Shown in pieces: positions 1 through 8,399 of a stretch of DNA of 64,000 nucleotides. Below the pieces are notes generated by a model that worked only from the letters and a program-made list of their open reading frames with translations, had not been told where the DNA came from and ran no database searches. The DNA comes from Gammaproteobacteria bacterium (GTDB lineage Bacteria; Pseudomonadota; Gammaproteobacteria; Xanthomonadales; Rhodanobacteraceae). The DNA lies in the NCBI GenBank assembly GCA_004295005.1, contig SHNG01000059.1:1-64000 (forward strand), in the 5' to 3' direction. Every line of letters starts with the position of its first letter. Within the stretch, counting starts at the first letter, position 1. The position numbers were made by a program, and so were the translations under genes.

Positions 1-126
1 CCTTCTGATCCCCTCCGACCCACGCTCGGAGTTACACTCCGACCACGCCGAGGGAGCTCTCCCCGGCCTTTATCCCTGGTCAATTTTCAACGAGCAGAGA
101 TGGTCAGTTTTCAACGAGCGCCAACA
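1..126. mobile_element. Terminus of an IS21-like insertion sequence (partial)
   Basis: Two near-identical 19-bp direct repeats, TGGTCA(A/G)TTTTCAACGAGC, lie at 77-95 and 101-119, 24 bp apart. Multiple transposase-binding repeats of this kind are typical of IS21-family ends. The outer edge is placed at 126, where the element would end in CA, just inside the reading frame of the neighbouring HD gene. The transposase genes would lie to the left, outside the window. The family call is from remembered end structure, and no istA/istB coding sequence is visible. Confidence 0.6.
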
Positions 127-740
127 CCCAGGTCCTGGTAGGTCGTGTAGCCCTCCTTTCCATAGCACAGGATCTTGCCAATGTCGTGGAGCAAGGAATG
201 GGCGATTGCGAAATCGCGATCCATGGACGAAACATGTGGAGTTCGCGCAGCCCGTTCCGCCATTTCGATCGAATGGGCGGCCAACCCGCCCTGAAATGCG
301 TGGTGGTAGTCCTGCGACGCAGGACAGGTCCAGAAGTGCCGGTAGACCTCTCGAAGCGTAAACACATCGTTGATGAAGTCCACGAGTGGAATCGCCTCGA
401 TCTTCTTCACCACGTCCTTTAGACGTTGAACCAGGTTCAGTGGATCGTTCCACGTAGAAATAAGCGGGAGCATCGGCGCATTTTTCGTTTTCACCATGTG
501 CGTTACCACTGGGCACGACGTGAAATCCTGGGCCAAGGCGTCGACTTCGGTCACGTAGACTTTAGGCATCCAGATCTCATCCGTCGAAATCGGCGAAATC
601 CAGGTAAATGCCTCGTAGGATTCTTTCCCTCGACACAGCGTCATACGAAATGGAATCCCAGTTCCCGTATTTGCGGGTTCATGGGTCTCGAGAACCGCCG
701 AGTAGCCGAATGCACACGGGATTGATTTCACTGCTTCCAT
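111..740 (-). pseudogene. HD-domain protein of an integrative element, 3' end cut by an insertion sequence
   Basis: A 209-residue frame with an HD-type metal-binding signature: HH at 146-147, GGLxxHS with H156, and HD at 185-186. This arrangement occurs in TraI_2/MobH-type proteins of integrative conjugative elements and in YhaM-like nucleases. It follows the small basic ORF after 4 bp, and its Shine-Dalgarno AAGGAG lies in the last codons of that ORF, which fixes the start at 740. The frame stops soon after the HD motif, inside the IS21-like end repeats, so the last few residues are IS-encoded and the original C-terminal part is lost. A role in conjugative transfer is inferred from family and neighbours. 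Confidence 0.65.
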
Positions 741-744
741 GACG

Positions 745-969
745 TTACTCCTTGTGACTTTTCGTTCGGATCGGTTTGGTGGCCGCTAGACCATTCTTGA
801 AGCGCGCCTGCATGTTGTACTTGAGCGTCGTACGCCAACGAAGCAAACGAGAGAATGGGGTGGTGGTTCGCGCCCCCGGGGCGGGGCGGCTCCCAGTTGC
901 GGTCGATTGGCGCGCCTGTCTTGCACGCGTCAAGAATCCCTTCGAGAGCGCGTTTGCCAACGCAGTCAT
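745..969 (-). CDS. Small basic protein coupled to the integrase
   Basis: A 74-residue frame whose ATG overlaps the integrase stop (TAATG), with a purine-rich GGGGGGAT about 8 nt upstream inside the integrase 3' end. It ends 4 nt before the HD gene, so integrase, this ORF and the HD gene form one translationally coupled unit. The product is rich in Arg, Lys and Ser/Thr and has no signal peptide or membrane segment. I recognise no family. A DNA-binding or recombination accessory role is possible from charge and position only. Confidence 0.5.
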   Translation of the reverse strand: MTALANALSKGFLTRARQARQSTATGSRPAPGARTTTPFSRLLRWRTTLKYNMQARFKNGLAATKPIRTKSHKE

Positions 970-2288
970 TACTGAAATCCCCCCGTGGCTTGTTCGCGCG
1001 ACAACTCCGCGAACAATTCGGTCTTTTGTGCTGCGGTCATGCTCGCCACCGTCGCTGATGCGCCGTCCGACTTTCCATCGGTCGAAGTCGCAATCTCGCG
1101 TGCGTTGAGCAGCCCCGTGAAGGCACGGCCGTCGTTGCGCGTGTTGTTGGGGACGAATCGCGAATAGACGCGAAACAACATCTCGGTGGTGGAATGGCCA
1201 AGAATCTGGGCAACCCATTCCGGGTTTTCCCCTGCTGCCAACATGAGCGTGGCCGCTGTATGTCGCATCTGATAAGGAGGCCGCTTCTGCAGATCCAGAT
1301 GCCGCAGCAACGGATACCAGACGCGGTTGGTGAAGTTCACGGCATCAATCGGGCTACCGCGGCCCGTTGTAAATACCCACGGGCAGCCCTTGACCGCGCG
1401 CAACTGCTGCTGCTCGAACGCGGCCCGAACTTGCGGCACCATCGGGATCTCGCGTTTAGACAGCTCCGTCTTGGTCTCCCCGTCGCCATTCCGGGAATGA
1501 GTGCGCTCCACTCGAAACACGTTCCGTTCGAAATCCAGGTCACTCCACTGCAATCCATTCGCTTCTCCAGTGCGCAATCCGGTGAAGCAGCGAACCGTGA
1601 GATAGGGCCTGTAGTCGTTGCGGATCGCGCTGATCAGAAGCGACACTTCATCGAGCGAGAAGGGGCGGATCTCTGCACGCTTCTGTTTGAGCGGCTTGAT
1701 TCCGCGCATCGGGTAGTCAAGTCCAAAGCGATCACAGCCCTCGGCGAGGATGGCCCGAAGCTGCATCATCAGCTTGTTGATGCGCTTTGCTGAAAGGCTC
1801 TGCCCCGCTCGCCCGGGTCGCTTTGCAATCTGCGCACGGAAAGCCAACACGTCGGCACGGGTGATCTGCGACAAGTGCATATCCCCAAACGTTGGAAACA
1901 GGATTTTCTCCATCGTGGCGCGCATCGCCAGGCGGTATTGCAGCCGCCAGCGCGGCTCGGATTCCAGAAACCACAGTTCAGCGAACTCTCGAAATGTCGA
2001 CGTGCTGGGTTCTGCGCGGCTTCCGGGTCGATCAACGTCAGTCATCGGCTCCGGCAGATCCTTATTCCCGCCATCGAATGCTTTGGCACGCGAGCTATCC
2101 GGGAAATAGTCGGCATAGACAAAGGTGCCCTGGCCGATGGCCTTGGTGATTCGATCAGCCAGCTTGGTGAGACGGGCGCGATTGGCCGTGGTGTCCGGGA
2201 GGCGCGTATGTTCCCGGCATCGCTGGCCGAGATAACGGAAGTCCAGCAGCAGAAGGCCGGTATCCTTCCGGCAAATGACATTAGCCAT
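969..2288 (-). CDS. Tyrosine-family site-specific integrase with N-terminal arm-binding domain
   Basis: A 439-residue integrase expected to catalyse insertion and excision of the island. The N-terminal 60-70 residues resemble the DUF3596 arm-binding domain, followed by a SAM-like core-binding region (about 95-200). The catalytic domain shows R239 in TGLRTGE, R342 in YQMRHT, H365 in ILGHS and nucleophile Y375 in RVYSRF. The first His of the HxxR box is Tyr339. The start at 2288 is chosen over longer frames because GGAGG lies just upstream and it overlaps the end of the excisionase-like gene by 8 nt. The 3' end overlaps the next small ORF (TAATG). It lies about 14 kb from the tRNA-Arg scar at 16.35 kb, so it may or may not be the enzyme that made that scar. 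Confidence 0.9.
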   Translation of the reverse strand: MANVICRKDTGLLLLDFRYLGQRCREHTRLPDTTANRARLTKLADRITKAIGQGTFVYADYFPDSSRAKAFDGGNKDLPEPMTDVDRPGSRAEPSTSTFREFAELWFLESEPRWRLQYRLAMRATMEKILFPTFGDMHLSQITRADVLAFRAQIAKRPGRAGQSLSAKRINKLMMQLRAILAEGCDRFGLDYPMRGIKPLKQKRAEIRPFSLDEVSLLISAIRNDYRPYLTVRCFTGLRTGEANGLQWSDLDFERNVFRVERTHSRNGDGETKTELSKREIPMVPQVRAAFEQQQLRAVKGCPWVFTTGRGSPIDAVNFTNRVWYPLLRHLDLQKRPPYQMRHTAATLMLAAGENPEWVAQILGHSTTEMLFRVYSRFVPNNTRNDGRAFTGLLNAREIATSTDGKSDGASATVASMTAAQKTELFAELSREQATGGFQ

Positions 2289-2511
2289 GAGCGACACCTC
2301 CACCAGCCATCGGAATGGCGTCAGTGAGCGTGCAACGCTTGATGTCGCGCTCGATCGCCTCCCAGATGAAAAGCAACTTGCGGCCGCCAAACGGGCGGAA
2401 GTAGTGAATGCCTTCCAGAAGGACCGAATCCTTCAGGCGATCCCGAATGGTTCGGGTGTCGTAGTGAATACGACCGGCGAGCTGCTCAGTGGTAAGATAC
2501 GTTTCGTTCAT
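2281..2511 (-). CDS. Excisionase-like small DNA-binding protein
   Basis: A 76-residue protein. LTTEQLAGRIHYDTRTIRDR looks like a winged or MerR-like helix-turn-helix, as in excisionases encoded just upstream of DUF3596-type integrases. The ATG at 2511 is preferred over a longer frame from 2604, because the longer version would run through the AT-rich divergent control region. It overlaps the integrase start by 8 nt, so the two are probably co-translated. It likely binds the attachment site to steer excision; this is inferred from size, fold hint and position. Confidence 0.7.
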   Translation of the reverse strand: MNETYLTTEQLAGRIHYDTRTIRDRLKDSVLLEGIHYFRPFGGRKLLFIWEAIERDIKRCTLTDAIPMAGGGVAHG

Positions 2512-2647
2512 GGGTGTACTCCTTGTGTCGATTTGTTCAACGTATGAATCAAAAATGATCCATACATCAGGAATACCCCACGAACGAATTGACGCAATAC
2601 CCATAAATCGTTCACATCATCAATGATTCATTTGGCGTTCATATTTC
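2512..2647. promoter_or_regulatory. Divergent control region between excisionase/integrase and XRE regulator
   Basis: A 136-bp AT-rich segment in a G+C-rich context, between the divergent 2511 and 2648 starts. It contains an inverted pair ATGAATCA (2544-2551) and TGATTCAT (2624-2631), suitable as half-sites for the small regulator encoded to the right. The operator role is inferred; no footprint can be read from sequence. Confidence 0.4.
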
Positions 2648-2869
2648 ATGATTCGATTCAAATTGAAAGAGAGAATGGCGGACAAGGAATTCCGTGAACG
2701 CCGCCGGATCACCCTGATCGAAGTGGCCGCGGCGACCGGTATCGGCCGTATCACGTTGTCGCGGATGCTCAAGCACAGCCACGCTGTCCGCTCGGACACG
2801 CTCGACAAGCTGTGCACCTATTTCGATTGCAAGATCGAGGAAATGGTCGAGCGGGTGGACAAGCCGTAG
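2648..2869 (+). CDS. Small XRE/HTH_26-type transcriptional regulator
   Basis: A 73-residue Cro/C1-like protein that is essentially one helix-turn-helix domain (about residues 20-60, VAAATGIGRITLSRML). Proteins of this size that begin MIRFKL are common compact HTH_26 regulators, which supports the 2648 ATG over an internal Met at 2675. It is transcribed away from the integrase operon across a shared AT-rich region with an inverted repeat, the layout of an element's own repressor. Its last 15 or so codons and about 90 bp downstream are repeated at 5450-5595, beyond the next three genes. Confidence 0.75.
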   Translation: MIRFKLKERMADKEFRERRRITLIEVAAATGIGRITLSRMLKHSHAVRSDTLDKLCTYFDCKIEEMVERVDKP

Positions 2870-2965
2870 TCGGCAATCGCGAAGTCAGCGGAAATCTCAG
2901 TTGGCGGATTTCGGGCGAAAACGCGTGGGTGTCGGTGTCCGACATCGCATCGGCAACTCGCGACC
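2809..2965 (+). repeat. Direct repeat copy A (3' end of the XRE gene plus downstream)
   Basis: From about 2809 the sequence encoding the regulator's C-terminus (FDCKIEEMVERVDKP, stop) and the following 90 bp matches 5450-5595 at roughly 80 percent by eye. The three-gene TIGR04255 operon lies between the copies. The rest of the gap up to 3192 shows no convincing gene, only a candidate promoter at 3139-3167. Confidence 0.75.
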
Positions 2966-3138
2966 TCAGGCCCTACGCGCCCTTCGGCGGAACCGCTGCT
3001 CATTTCCATCGGCGATGATGTTTTATGCCGGGCCACTACCTCGCGGCATTGAGTTTCTGCGGCCAAATCACACGAAACAGCCGAACTGGGCGGAGGCAAA
3101 CCAGGGTCTTCATCACGCGGAACTCAATCGAATTCTCG

Positions 3139-3167
3139 TTGTCTTTCTGTCAAGTGAACTGTAAAGT
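3139..3167 (+). promoter_or_regulatory. Candidate sigma-70 promoter for the TIGR04255 operon
   Basis: TTGTCT at 3139-3144 and TAAAGT at 3162-3167 are separated by exactly 17 nt, 25 bp upstream of the operon's first start codon at 3193. The match to consensus is moderate (4/6 and 4/6). The Shine-Dalgarno AAAGGGG lies between the promoter and the ATG. Confidence 0.45.
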
Positions 3168-3192
3168 CAGATTCTGAAGAAAGGGGATCCCT

Positions 3193-3981
3193 ATGGGCAC
3201 ACGACTGAGCAAGGCACCGGTTTGCTTCACGCTTGCACAGATGCGCTTCAATCCGGTGCTCGTCATGGAACCTTTCCTGCCGGCCTTGCAGGAAGCGTTC
3301 CGCGAAGCGGGCTTTCCTGACTACAGCGAAACGAAGGTGCAGGCGCTAGAGGTCTCCCCGAGTGAGGGAGGGGGCATGGCGGTGCGTGACCAAGCCATCA
3401 CTCGCTTCGTATATCGCAACAAGGCGCAGACAGCCGCATTTCTGCTGGATCCCAGCGCCCTGACCTACGAATTGACAGACTATCCGGTGTTCGAGGAGTT
3501 CTCGGACACCTTCTTGCGCGCACTAGAGATCATCCATCGCCATCGCACCATTGAGTATTGCGACCGCCTTGGAATGCGTATGCTTGACGCGGTGCAACCA
3601 TTGGACGGCGAGTCACTGGGTCAGTATCTGGTGCCGCAAGCACTGGGTTTCATCGGCTTGGTAGGCGACACCCTCGAGCATCAGCAGACCCTTACCGAGT
3701 CAGTGTTTAGGAGCGGCTCCCGCACTCTGCTTCTGCGTACGGTGCGAATACTTCAGGGTATCGCCGCACCGCCTGACCTGGCGCCGCTCCGTTTGAAGCT
3801 AGCCAAGCGATTCCTTGCGCATACGGGTGAAACTGTGATGCTGGACTGCGATAGCTTTGATGAGGAGCGAGTCGACTTCAGCGCGCAAGCGACCAAGGTC
3901 GAACTGGCCGAATTGAAGTCGGCGCTCTCTCAATGCTTCAAAGCACTGGTGACATCACACGCACTTGAGACTTGGGAGTGA
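3193..3981 (+). CDS. TIGR04255 family protein
   Basis: A 262-residue soluble protein resembling the sporadically distributed TIGR04255 family. It opens with a short beta segment ending in QMRFNPVL, carries a central region rich in aromatic and acidic residues (YELTDYPVFEEF, about residues 95-106), and ends in a helical segment (DFSAQATKVELAELKSAL) running into the C-terminus. No catalytic motif is visible. AAAGGGG upstream supports the 3193 ATG. It is the first of three closely spaced genes (3193-5392) and its stop lies 5 bp before the next ATG. The family is patchily distributed and often found in accessory regions, which hints at defence or toxin-antitoxin function but does not prove it. 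Confidence 0.7.
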   Translation: MGTRLSKAPVCFTLAQMRFNPVLVMEPFLPALQEAFREAGFPDYSETKVQALEVSPSEGGGMAVRDQAITRFVYRNKAQTAAFLLDPSALTYELTDYPVFEEFSDTFLRALEIIHRHRTIEYCDRLGMRMLDAVQPLDGESLGQYLVPQALGFIGLVGDTLEHQQTLTESVFRSGSRTLLLRTVRILQGIAAPPDLAPLRLKLAKRFLAHTGETVMLDCDSFDEERVDFSAQATKVELAELKSALSQCFKALVTSHALETWE

Positions 3982-3983
3982 CC

Positions 3984-4577
3984 ATGACTTACGGACTTCG
4001 CTCGTGGCAGCCCGTCGAGCCCCGGCGCAACGGCATCTGGCAGAACGCGGTTGCGGTGACACTTATTGGCGTTTTGGCCGGCACGGGCGGTAACGTTAGC
4101 CCCGCGCAGATCATCAAACAATTCGGCACAGGCTCGGCGTCTCGGGCCGTGCACGACTCCCAAGTGGCGGCGACCGATCAAGGCTTCGTTGTCGAACTGA
4201 AGTCGATTCGCGAAGCGCTCCGCCTGAGCGTAGCTGAGACCGCTCAGTTGTTCGGCGTCTCCAGGCCTACCATTTACAGTTGGCAGAACGGCAACTCGAT
4301 CAGCCCAGATAACGCCGAGCGACTGTGCGCGATTGCCAATGCGATCGCACCACGATTGCACCTGCTGGAGGCACAGGTGGGTCGCGTGGCCCATCGCGCC
4401 ATCGAAGGCCGGACCACACTGCTGCAGAAACTGGCAGAGGGCGCGAATGCCGATCACGCAATAGGTCAACTGTCAGATATCTTGATTCGAGAAGCGACAC
4501 AGCGTGAACGCTTGGCGCGGCGCCTACAGGCCCGCATTGGCAACCGAGGTGCTGTCGACCTCGACCTGCTCGGCTGA
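3984..4577 (+). CDS. Helix-turn-helix protein of the TIGR04255 operon
   Basis: A 197-residue protein with an XRE-like helix-turn-helix in its middle (about residues 73-125; SVAETAQLFGVSRPTIYSW is the recognition-helix region). It is preceded by an 70-residue N-terminal part with a short hydrophobic stretch (residues 20-33) and followed by an Ala/Arg-rich helical tail. The ATG at 3984 is chosen over a TTG at 3972 because GGGAG precedes it closely. It starts 2 bp after the TIGR04255 stop and ends 14 bp before the third gene, so it is co-transcribed. It could autoregulate the operon or act as the antidote partner; both are inferences. Confidence 0.65.
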   Translation: MTYGLRSWQPVEPRRNGIWQNAVAVTLIGVLAGTGGNVSPAQIIKQFGTGSASRAVHDSQVAATDQGFVVELKSIREALRLSVAETAQLFGVSRPTIYSWQNGNSISPDNAERLCAIANAIAPRLHLLEAQVGRVAHRAIEGRTTLLQKLAEGANADHAIGQLSDILIREATQRERLARRLQARIGNRGAVDLDLLG

Positions 4578-4591
4578 GAGAACCTACGAAG

Positions 4592-5392
4592 ATGCCCACC
4601 GCCTGGCGCCAAGGAGACCTGCTTGCACCAGACACCGCCGTTTCATTGGGTGTAATCGACCCTGCACAACACGACACCCATCGCGCGCTGGTCATCAGCC
4701 ACAGTTGTGACATTGCGAGTGAGGCCGAGGTGGAGCCCACAGTAGAGCTCTTGATCGGCATCGTCGTCCGCGAGGGCGAAGCAACTTCGCAGAACGGCCA
4801 CTCGATCCGAAAGCTCCATCTTGGTGCTGAGGGAACACCTTCCGCCGAGTGGGTGCACTACGGTATTGCGCAACGTTGCGAAGTGCCCAAAGCAGACTTA
4901 CTTCAACACGAGCCATGGGCCGAGCGGTCCTATACCAGCGAGCATCGCGCACTGCTGCGCCGATGGCTTGCGCAGCGTTACGCCCGCTGCGAATTTCCTG
5001 ATGCTTTCATAAATTGGCTTAGAGAAAGTGGCGTCGGCAGCCGTTTCGAAAGCGTCGGCAAGAGCCACTCGGCACACCTTGTAGGAATCTATTTCGACTT
5101 CGACGATGACACTGAGCGCGCAGATCCCGACGATCCATATGTCCTCGGCATCAATCTAGTTTACGAAGCTGGCAATGCCGAGAACGCCGTGGCTGTCGAG
5201 CAAGCGAGAGTGCGCCTTGAAGCGCTATTCGCCGAGCGCTGCAAACCAAATGATGAGTGGCGATGGATCGAACTGACTTACTGTGACGTGCTATCAGAGG
5301 AGGTCTTCAACTTGCGAGCGGCACGAACCTTCCGGCGTTGGCGCTTTGAGCATCGCAGCCTCGGTGGGGAGCCGATAGATACGACAGAATGA
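4592..5392 (+). CDS. Uncharacterised protein with SHSCD motif, third gene of the TIGR04255 operon
   Basis: A 266-residue cytosolic-looking protein without signal peptide or membrane helices. Near the N-terminus it has a beta-strand-like ALVISHSCDI (His37, Cys39, Asp40) followed by EPTVELLIG (Glu49), which could be a metal or active site. The C-terminal half is acidic (DFDDDTERADPDD) and ends in a Trp/Arg-rich segment. I do not recognise a named family. Tight spacing (14 bp) to the HTH gene puts it in the same operon, and direct repeat copy B begins about 60 bp after its stop, so it appears to be part of the inserted cassette. Confidence 0.6.
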   Translation: MPTAWRQGDLLAPDTAVSLGVIDPAQHDTHRALVISHSCDIASEAEVEPTVELLIGIVVREGEATSQNGHSIRKLHLGAEGTPSAEWVHYGIAQRCEVPKADLLQHEPWAERSYTSEHRALLRRWLAQRYARCEFPDAFINWLRESGVGSRFESVGKSHSAHLVGIYFDFDDDTERADPDDPYVLGINLVYEAGNAENAVAVEQARVRLEALFAERCKPNDEWRWIELTYCDVLSEEVFNLRAARTFRRWRFEHRSLGGEPIDTTE

Positions 5393-5449
5393 CGCCGCTT
5401 CTATTGCAAGGGTAGCGGCTGCCAGAGGCAACTTTCTAGCCATCGATAT

Positions 5450-5595
5450 GACTGTGCGCCTATCTCGATTGCAGGATCGAGGAAACGGTCGAACGCGTCG
5501 ACGAGCCGTAAGTTGGCAATCGCGAAGTCGGCGGAAATTTTGGTTGGCGGAATTCGGGTGAAAGCGCGCGGGTGTCGGCGCCCGACATTGCGTCG
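5450..5595 (+). repeat. Direct repeat copy B (orphan XRE gene 3' end)
   Basis: Encodes CAYLDCRIEETVERVDEP followed by TAA, the counterpart of the end of the 2648-2869 regulator, then about 90 bp that continue to match copy A. No upstream part of a regulator gene is present, so this is a remnant. At its right edge lies a 10-bp inverted repeat, GTGATTTCAT (5609-5618) and ATGAAATCAC (5662-5671), 43 bp apart. The rest of 5672-5828 shows nothing recognisable. Confidence 0.7.
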
Positions 5596-5828
5596 GTGCG
5601 CCGGCGAGGTGATTTCATCCATGTTCTGGGCAACCGCCTGGATGCCTAGGCAGCGGGTCCAATGAAATCACGGACGAGATGGCTCAAGCGTGGCTGCGTC
5701 GGATGCTAGAGATAAGCTTAGCGAAACAGAGCGCTGATTCGCCCCAGATCAAACTGGATTGACCAGAGCTAGACTGAAACTTCGCCATCAAGCCGTCATC
5801 GGCCACAGAACACATTCTTCATGCTCAG

Positions 5829-8399
5829 CTAAAAGCGAGCTATCAATCTGACGTGGGCGACCTCAAAGCTACGCGCCTTTTTCTTATGGCCAAAGCCCAG
5901 GGAGACGTATTGGCCATCGTTGGTAATTGCGATTGTTGGATAGTCAATTGCGCCCGGCACCGAGACGACATCGCCCGATCTGATCGGGAGCAGTGAGCTG
6001 TTATGTGAGAAGTCATCCTCGCAAGTGAGCGTGCATAGCTGTCCGCTCAACAGCTGATGCCGCTCAAGCCAGCGCGTCGCGGAAGCAGCTGCGATTGGAT
6101 CTGGGGGCAACGTCCGCTCGATACTCTGCTGGAGCATCGGCCAAAGTTCCGAATCATTTGCGCTATGTCGGAGCAGTTCCAGAAGTTTGGCGTTTCCAAG
6201 CACTTTTTCTTTCGGTTGATCCTCATTGACGAGGTGCTCAGAAGGCGTCCACCACTCCCACTTCGATATCCACGCAAGCCACAACATTAGCGTGCGAAGC
6301 TGAGTCATTTCCACAGGCGGCTCACTATCATGGTCAGACAACGCCAGGAGGTCGACACTTCCGTCCGCGAGCAGCATCCCGGAAGCGACACAAAGAAGCT
6401 CATCGAGATCTTCAGGACGCACCAACGATGTTCGGGATCGCTTCCAGCGATCGGTAAATTCCAGATGGGCCAGCTCGCGGAGTAGCGCCATGACGCCCAG
6501 TAGTTGAACTACCAAGGTCATGGTCGACGTCGGCGCGCGATCTGTGTTCTCCATTGCTTTGCACATGCGGCGCACCAATTTCGCGGCCTTCTGACGAACT
6601 GCACCTGCTATTTGTGCGTCGGTGACCTCTTGGCTAGACGGCGACGGGGTGATTTCATCTGTGTCGTCATCCTGCCCAATCTGCTCCTCTTCCGAGCGAC
6701 CGACCCGGTCGACTCCTCGCTCCGTTGCATCGTCGCTGAGCTCGATATGACGAAGAAGTATGTCGATCAACGAACATAAATCATTGGAATGGGAAAAAAG
6801 CGAGGATTTCGGCGATCGCCGGATGTCTGCCAACGCTATCGCGAGAGAATCCGGCCTGTCAGTCTGGTCACCCGTTGTTCGTGTGGTGCCAGCATGAAAT
6901 GTGGGCGCACGAAGCGAGCCGCTGACGCTATCGGCAAAGATGACCTTTTCCAGGAACGGCAGGACGCGTGAGATGTCGTCGAAACTTGAGCCCAGCTGCT
7001 GCAGTAAATTGTTCGCTGAATCTCGCGCCGCCCCACTGATGAGATGGGCAATTCTTGCAGGGTGATGCACAAGCACACGCGCTACCGCCGTTGTCCCGGA
7101 GCGAAGCAGAAGTGTTCGAACTCCAGGCAGCTCCTCTGTGATAGCGAACCCGTTGACAGTAGCGACTACCGAGCCAATATCGAGCAAAGCCTCATCATCC
7201 GGACCCAAGGCGTCGACGGCGTCAAAAGAGGGGAGGTTCCTGACCTCGGCCCACACGCAAGCAGCGTCGTAGTCTGCAATGCCTACAAATAGCGCGGGGC
7301 AACTGACATCCTGGTCGGCAAGGGCCGAACGACTACGCGTTGCAATATCCGCGAGCGTGGTCGTGGCGACCACGGGTCGCTTGGCAAGCTTGTCCATCCC
7401 GAGATTGCGAGCACAAACCCGGGCCTCGTTACCATGCCGTACCAACATAGCTTCGACATTCATTGTCCCATGATCGGCCAGCCATGCCGGAGCACTGGGG
7501 TTGGCACTGCCACTGGCAAATAACGCAACACCGTCGAGCCCTTCGAAATAGATGGCTTTGGCATGCAAATAGGTCGCAGCGGGATGTTTGCTGTTCTTGT
7601 TTTGGTTGCCAATGGCTCCTGCGTCCACGACGCGCATGCCGACGATGCTCGGCGGTTTGGACATCCAGACTGAAGAAGGGTCGATGCCAACAATGATCTC
7701 GGCGCCCTTCCAGCGCTGATCCAGCTCTGAGAGAAATACTCCATCGCGGTCAAAAAATGCACCGAGCACCGTAATGCGCTTTATCGTCGCTGGAAGTAGC
7801 GGCATCAACTGATCCAACAGCCCAGATCCACCAGAGCGCTGCCCTATTAGCTGGATTGAAGCATCTTGCTCCCCCGTCAACGTATTGCCGAAAACGCCAT
7901 CAAGCGCGAAGGCAGAGGCCACCAGGCGAGCAGGTAAGTCGGAATCAACCTCACTGATCCAACTGCGCGCCATCGCCCACGCATGAACGAGCAAGTCGCG
8001 CCCGGGAGTGCCTGGCGCTCCCGGTAGATCGATGCAGTTGCTCACCTCCCGGTTGTAGCCGAAACCGGAGATCGTCAGGTTGTGGCTGCCGACAAAGACG
8101 TTGGCGCGCTTCTTACCTGCCAGCAGCGCCAACTTTGGATGGAAGGCACCGTTCACATGGATCGGAATCAACGTATAGGCGGAGCCGGCCATGCGCGGGC
8201 GGGTAGCTTCACTGGCATAGGCCAACGCACATTGGCGTCGATCCATGAGAACCACATTGTTTCGGCAGCCGACGGCAGTGAGCTTGCGCAACACCACATC
8301 TTCATAGAAAGGCAGTGTCGCGTTGAACGTGGTGAATAGCGATCCTTCCCAGCCGCCGCGTTTGATTGTCTCGAAAATCGATTGAGATTCACTGGCCAT
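5829..8399 (-). CDS. Large phospholipase-D-like protein with two HKD motifs
   Basis: An 856-residue protein with two PLD-superfamily half-sites. HKD1: H87-x-K89 in FHPKLALL, then GSHN at 104-107. HKD2: H279-x-K281 in LHAKAIYF, then GSAN at 297-300. Each is followed by a conserved Glu (E118, E317). Spacing fits a single-chain enzyme using both His residues, as in PLD-type nucleases and lipases. The 500-residue C-terminal part is unrecognised and includes an acidic Ser-rich linker (about 575-605). There is no signal peptide, so a cytosolic nuclease or phosphohydrolase is likelier than a secreted lipase. Its ATG overlaps the upstream gene by 11 nt, giving obligate co-expression. A defence role is inferred from island context; it matches no defence system I know. 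Confidence 0.75.
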   Translation of the reverse strand: MASESQSIFETIKRGGWEGSLFTTFNATLPFYEDVVLRKLTAVGCRNNVVLMDRRQCALAYASEATRPRMAGSAYTLIPIHVNGAFHPKLALLAGKKRANVFVGSHNLTISGFGYNREVSNCIDLPGAPGTPGRDLLVHAWAMARSWISEVDSDLPARLVASAFALDGVFGNTLTGEQDASIQLIGQRSGGSGLLDQLMPLLPATIKRITVLGAFFDRDGVFLSELDQRWKGAEIIVGIDPSSVWMSKPPSIVGMRVVDAGAIGNQNKNSKHPAATYLHAKAIYFEGLDGVALFASGSANPSAPAWLADHGTMNVEAMLVRHGNEARVCARNLGMDKLAKRPVVATTTLADIATRSRSALADQDVSCPALFVGIADYDAACVWAEVRNLPSFDAVDALGPDDEALLDIGSVVATVNGFAITEELPGVRTLLLRSGTTAVARVLVHHPARIAHLISGAARDSANNLLQQLGSSFDDISRVLPFLEKVIFADSVSGSLRAPTFHAGTTRTTGDQTDRPDSLAIALADIRRSPKSSLFSHSNDLCSLIDILLRHIELSDDATERGVDRVGRSEEEQIGQDDDTDEITPSPSSQEVTDAQIAGAVRQKAAKLVRRMCKAMENTDRAPTSTMTLVVQLLGVMALLRELAHLEFTDRWKRSRTSLVRPEDLDELLCVASGMLLADGSVDLLALSDHDSEPPVEMTQLRTLMLWLAWISKWEWWTPSEHLVNEDQPKEKVLGNAKLLELLRHSANDSELWPMLQQSIERTLPPDPIAAASATRWLERHQLLSGQLCTLTCEDDFSHNSSLLPIRSGDVVSVPGAIDYPTIAITNDGQYVSLGFGHKKKARSFEVAHVRLIARF

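Noticed and set aside
2901..3164. 87-residue frame between the XRE gene and the TIGR04255 gene
   Set aside because: It begins inside direct repeat copy A, has no Shine-Dalgarno site, and the equivalent frame is not kept in copy B.
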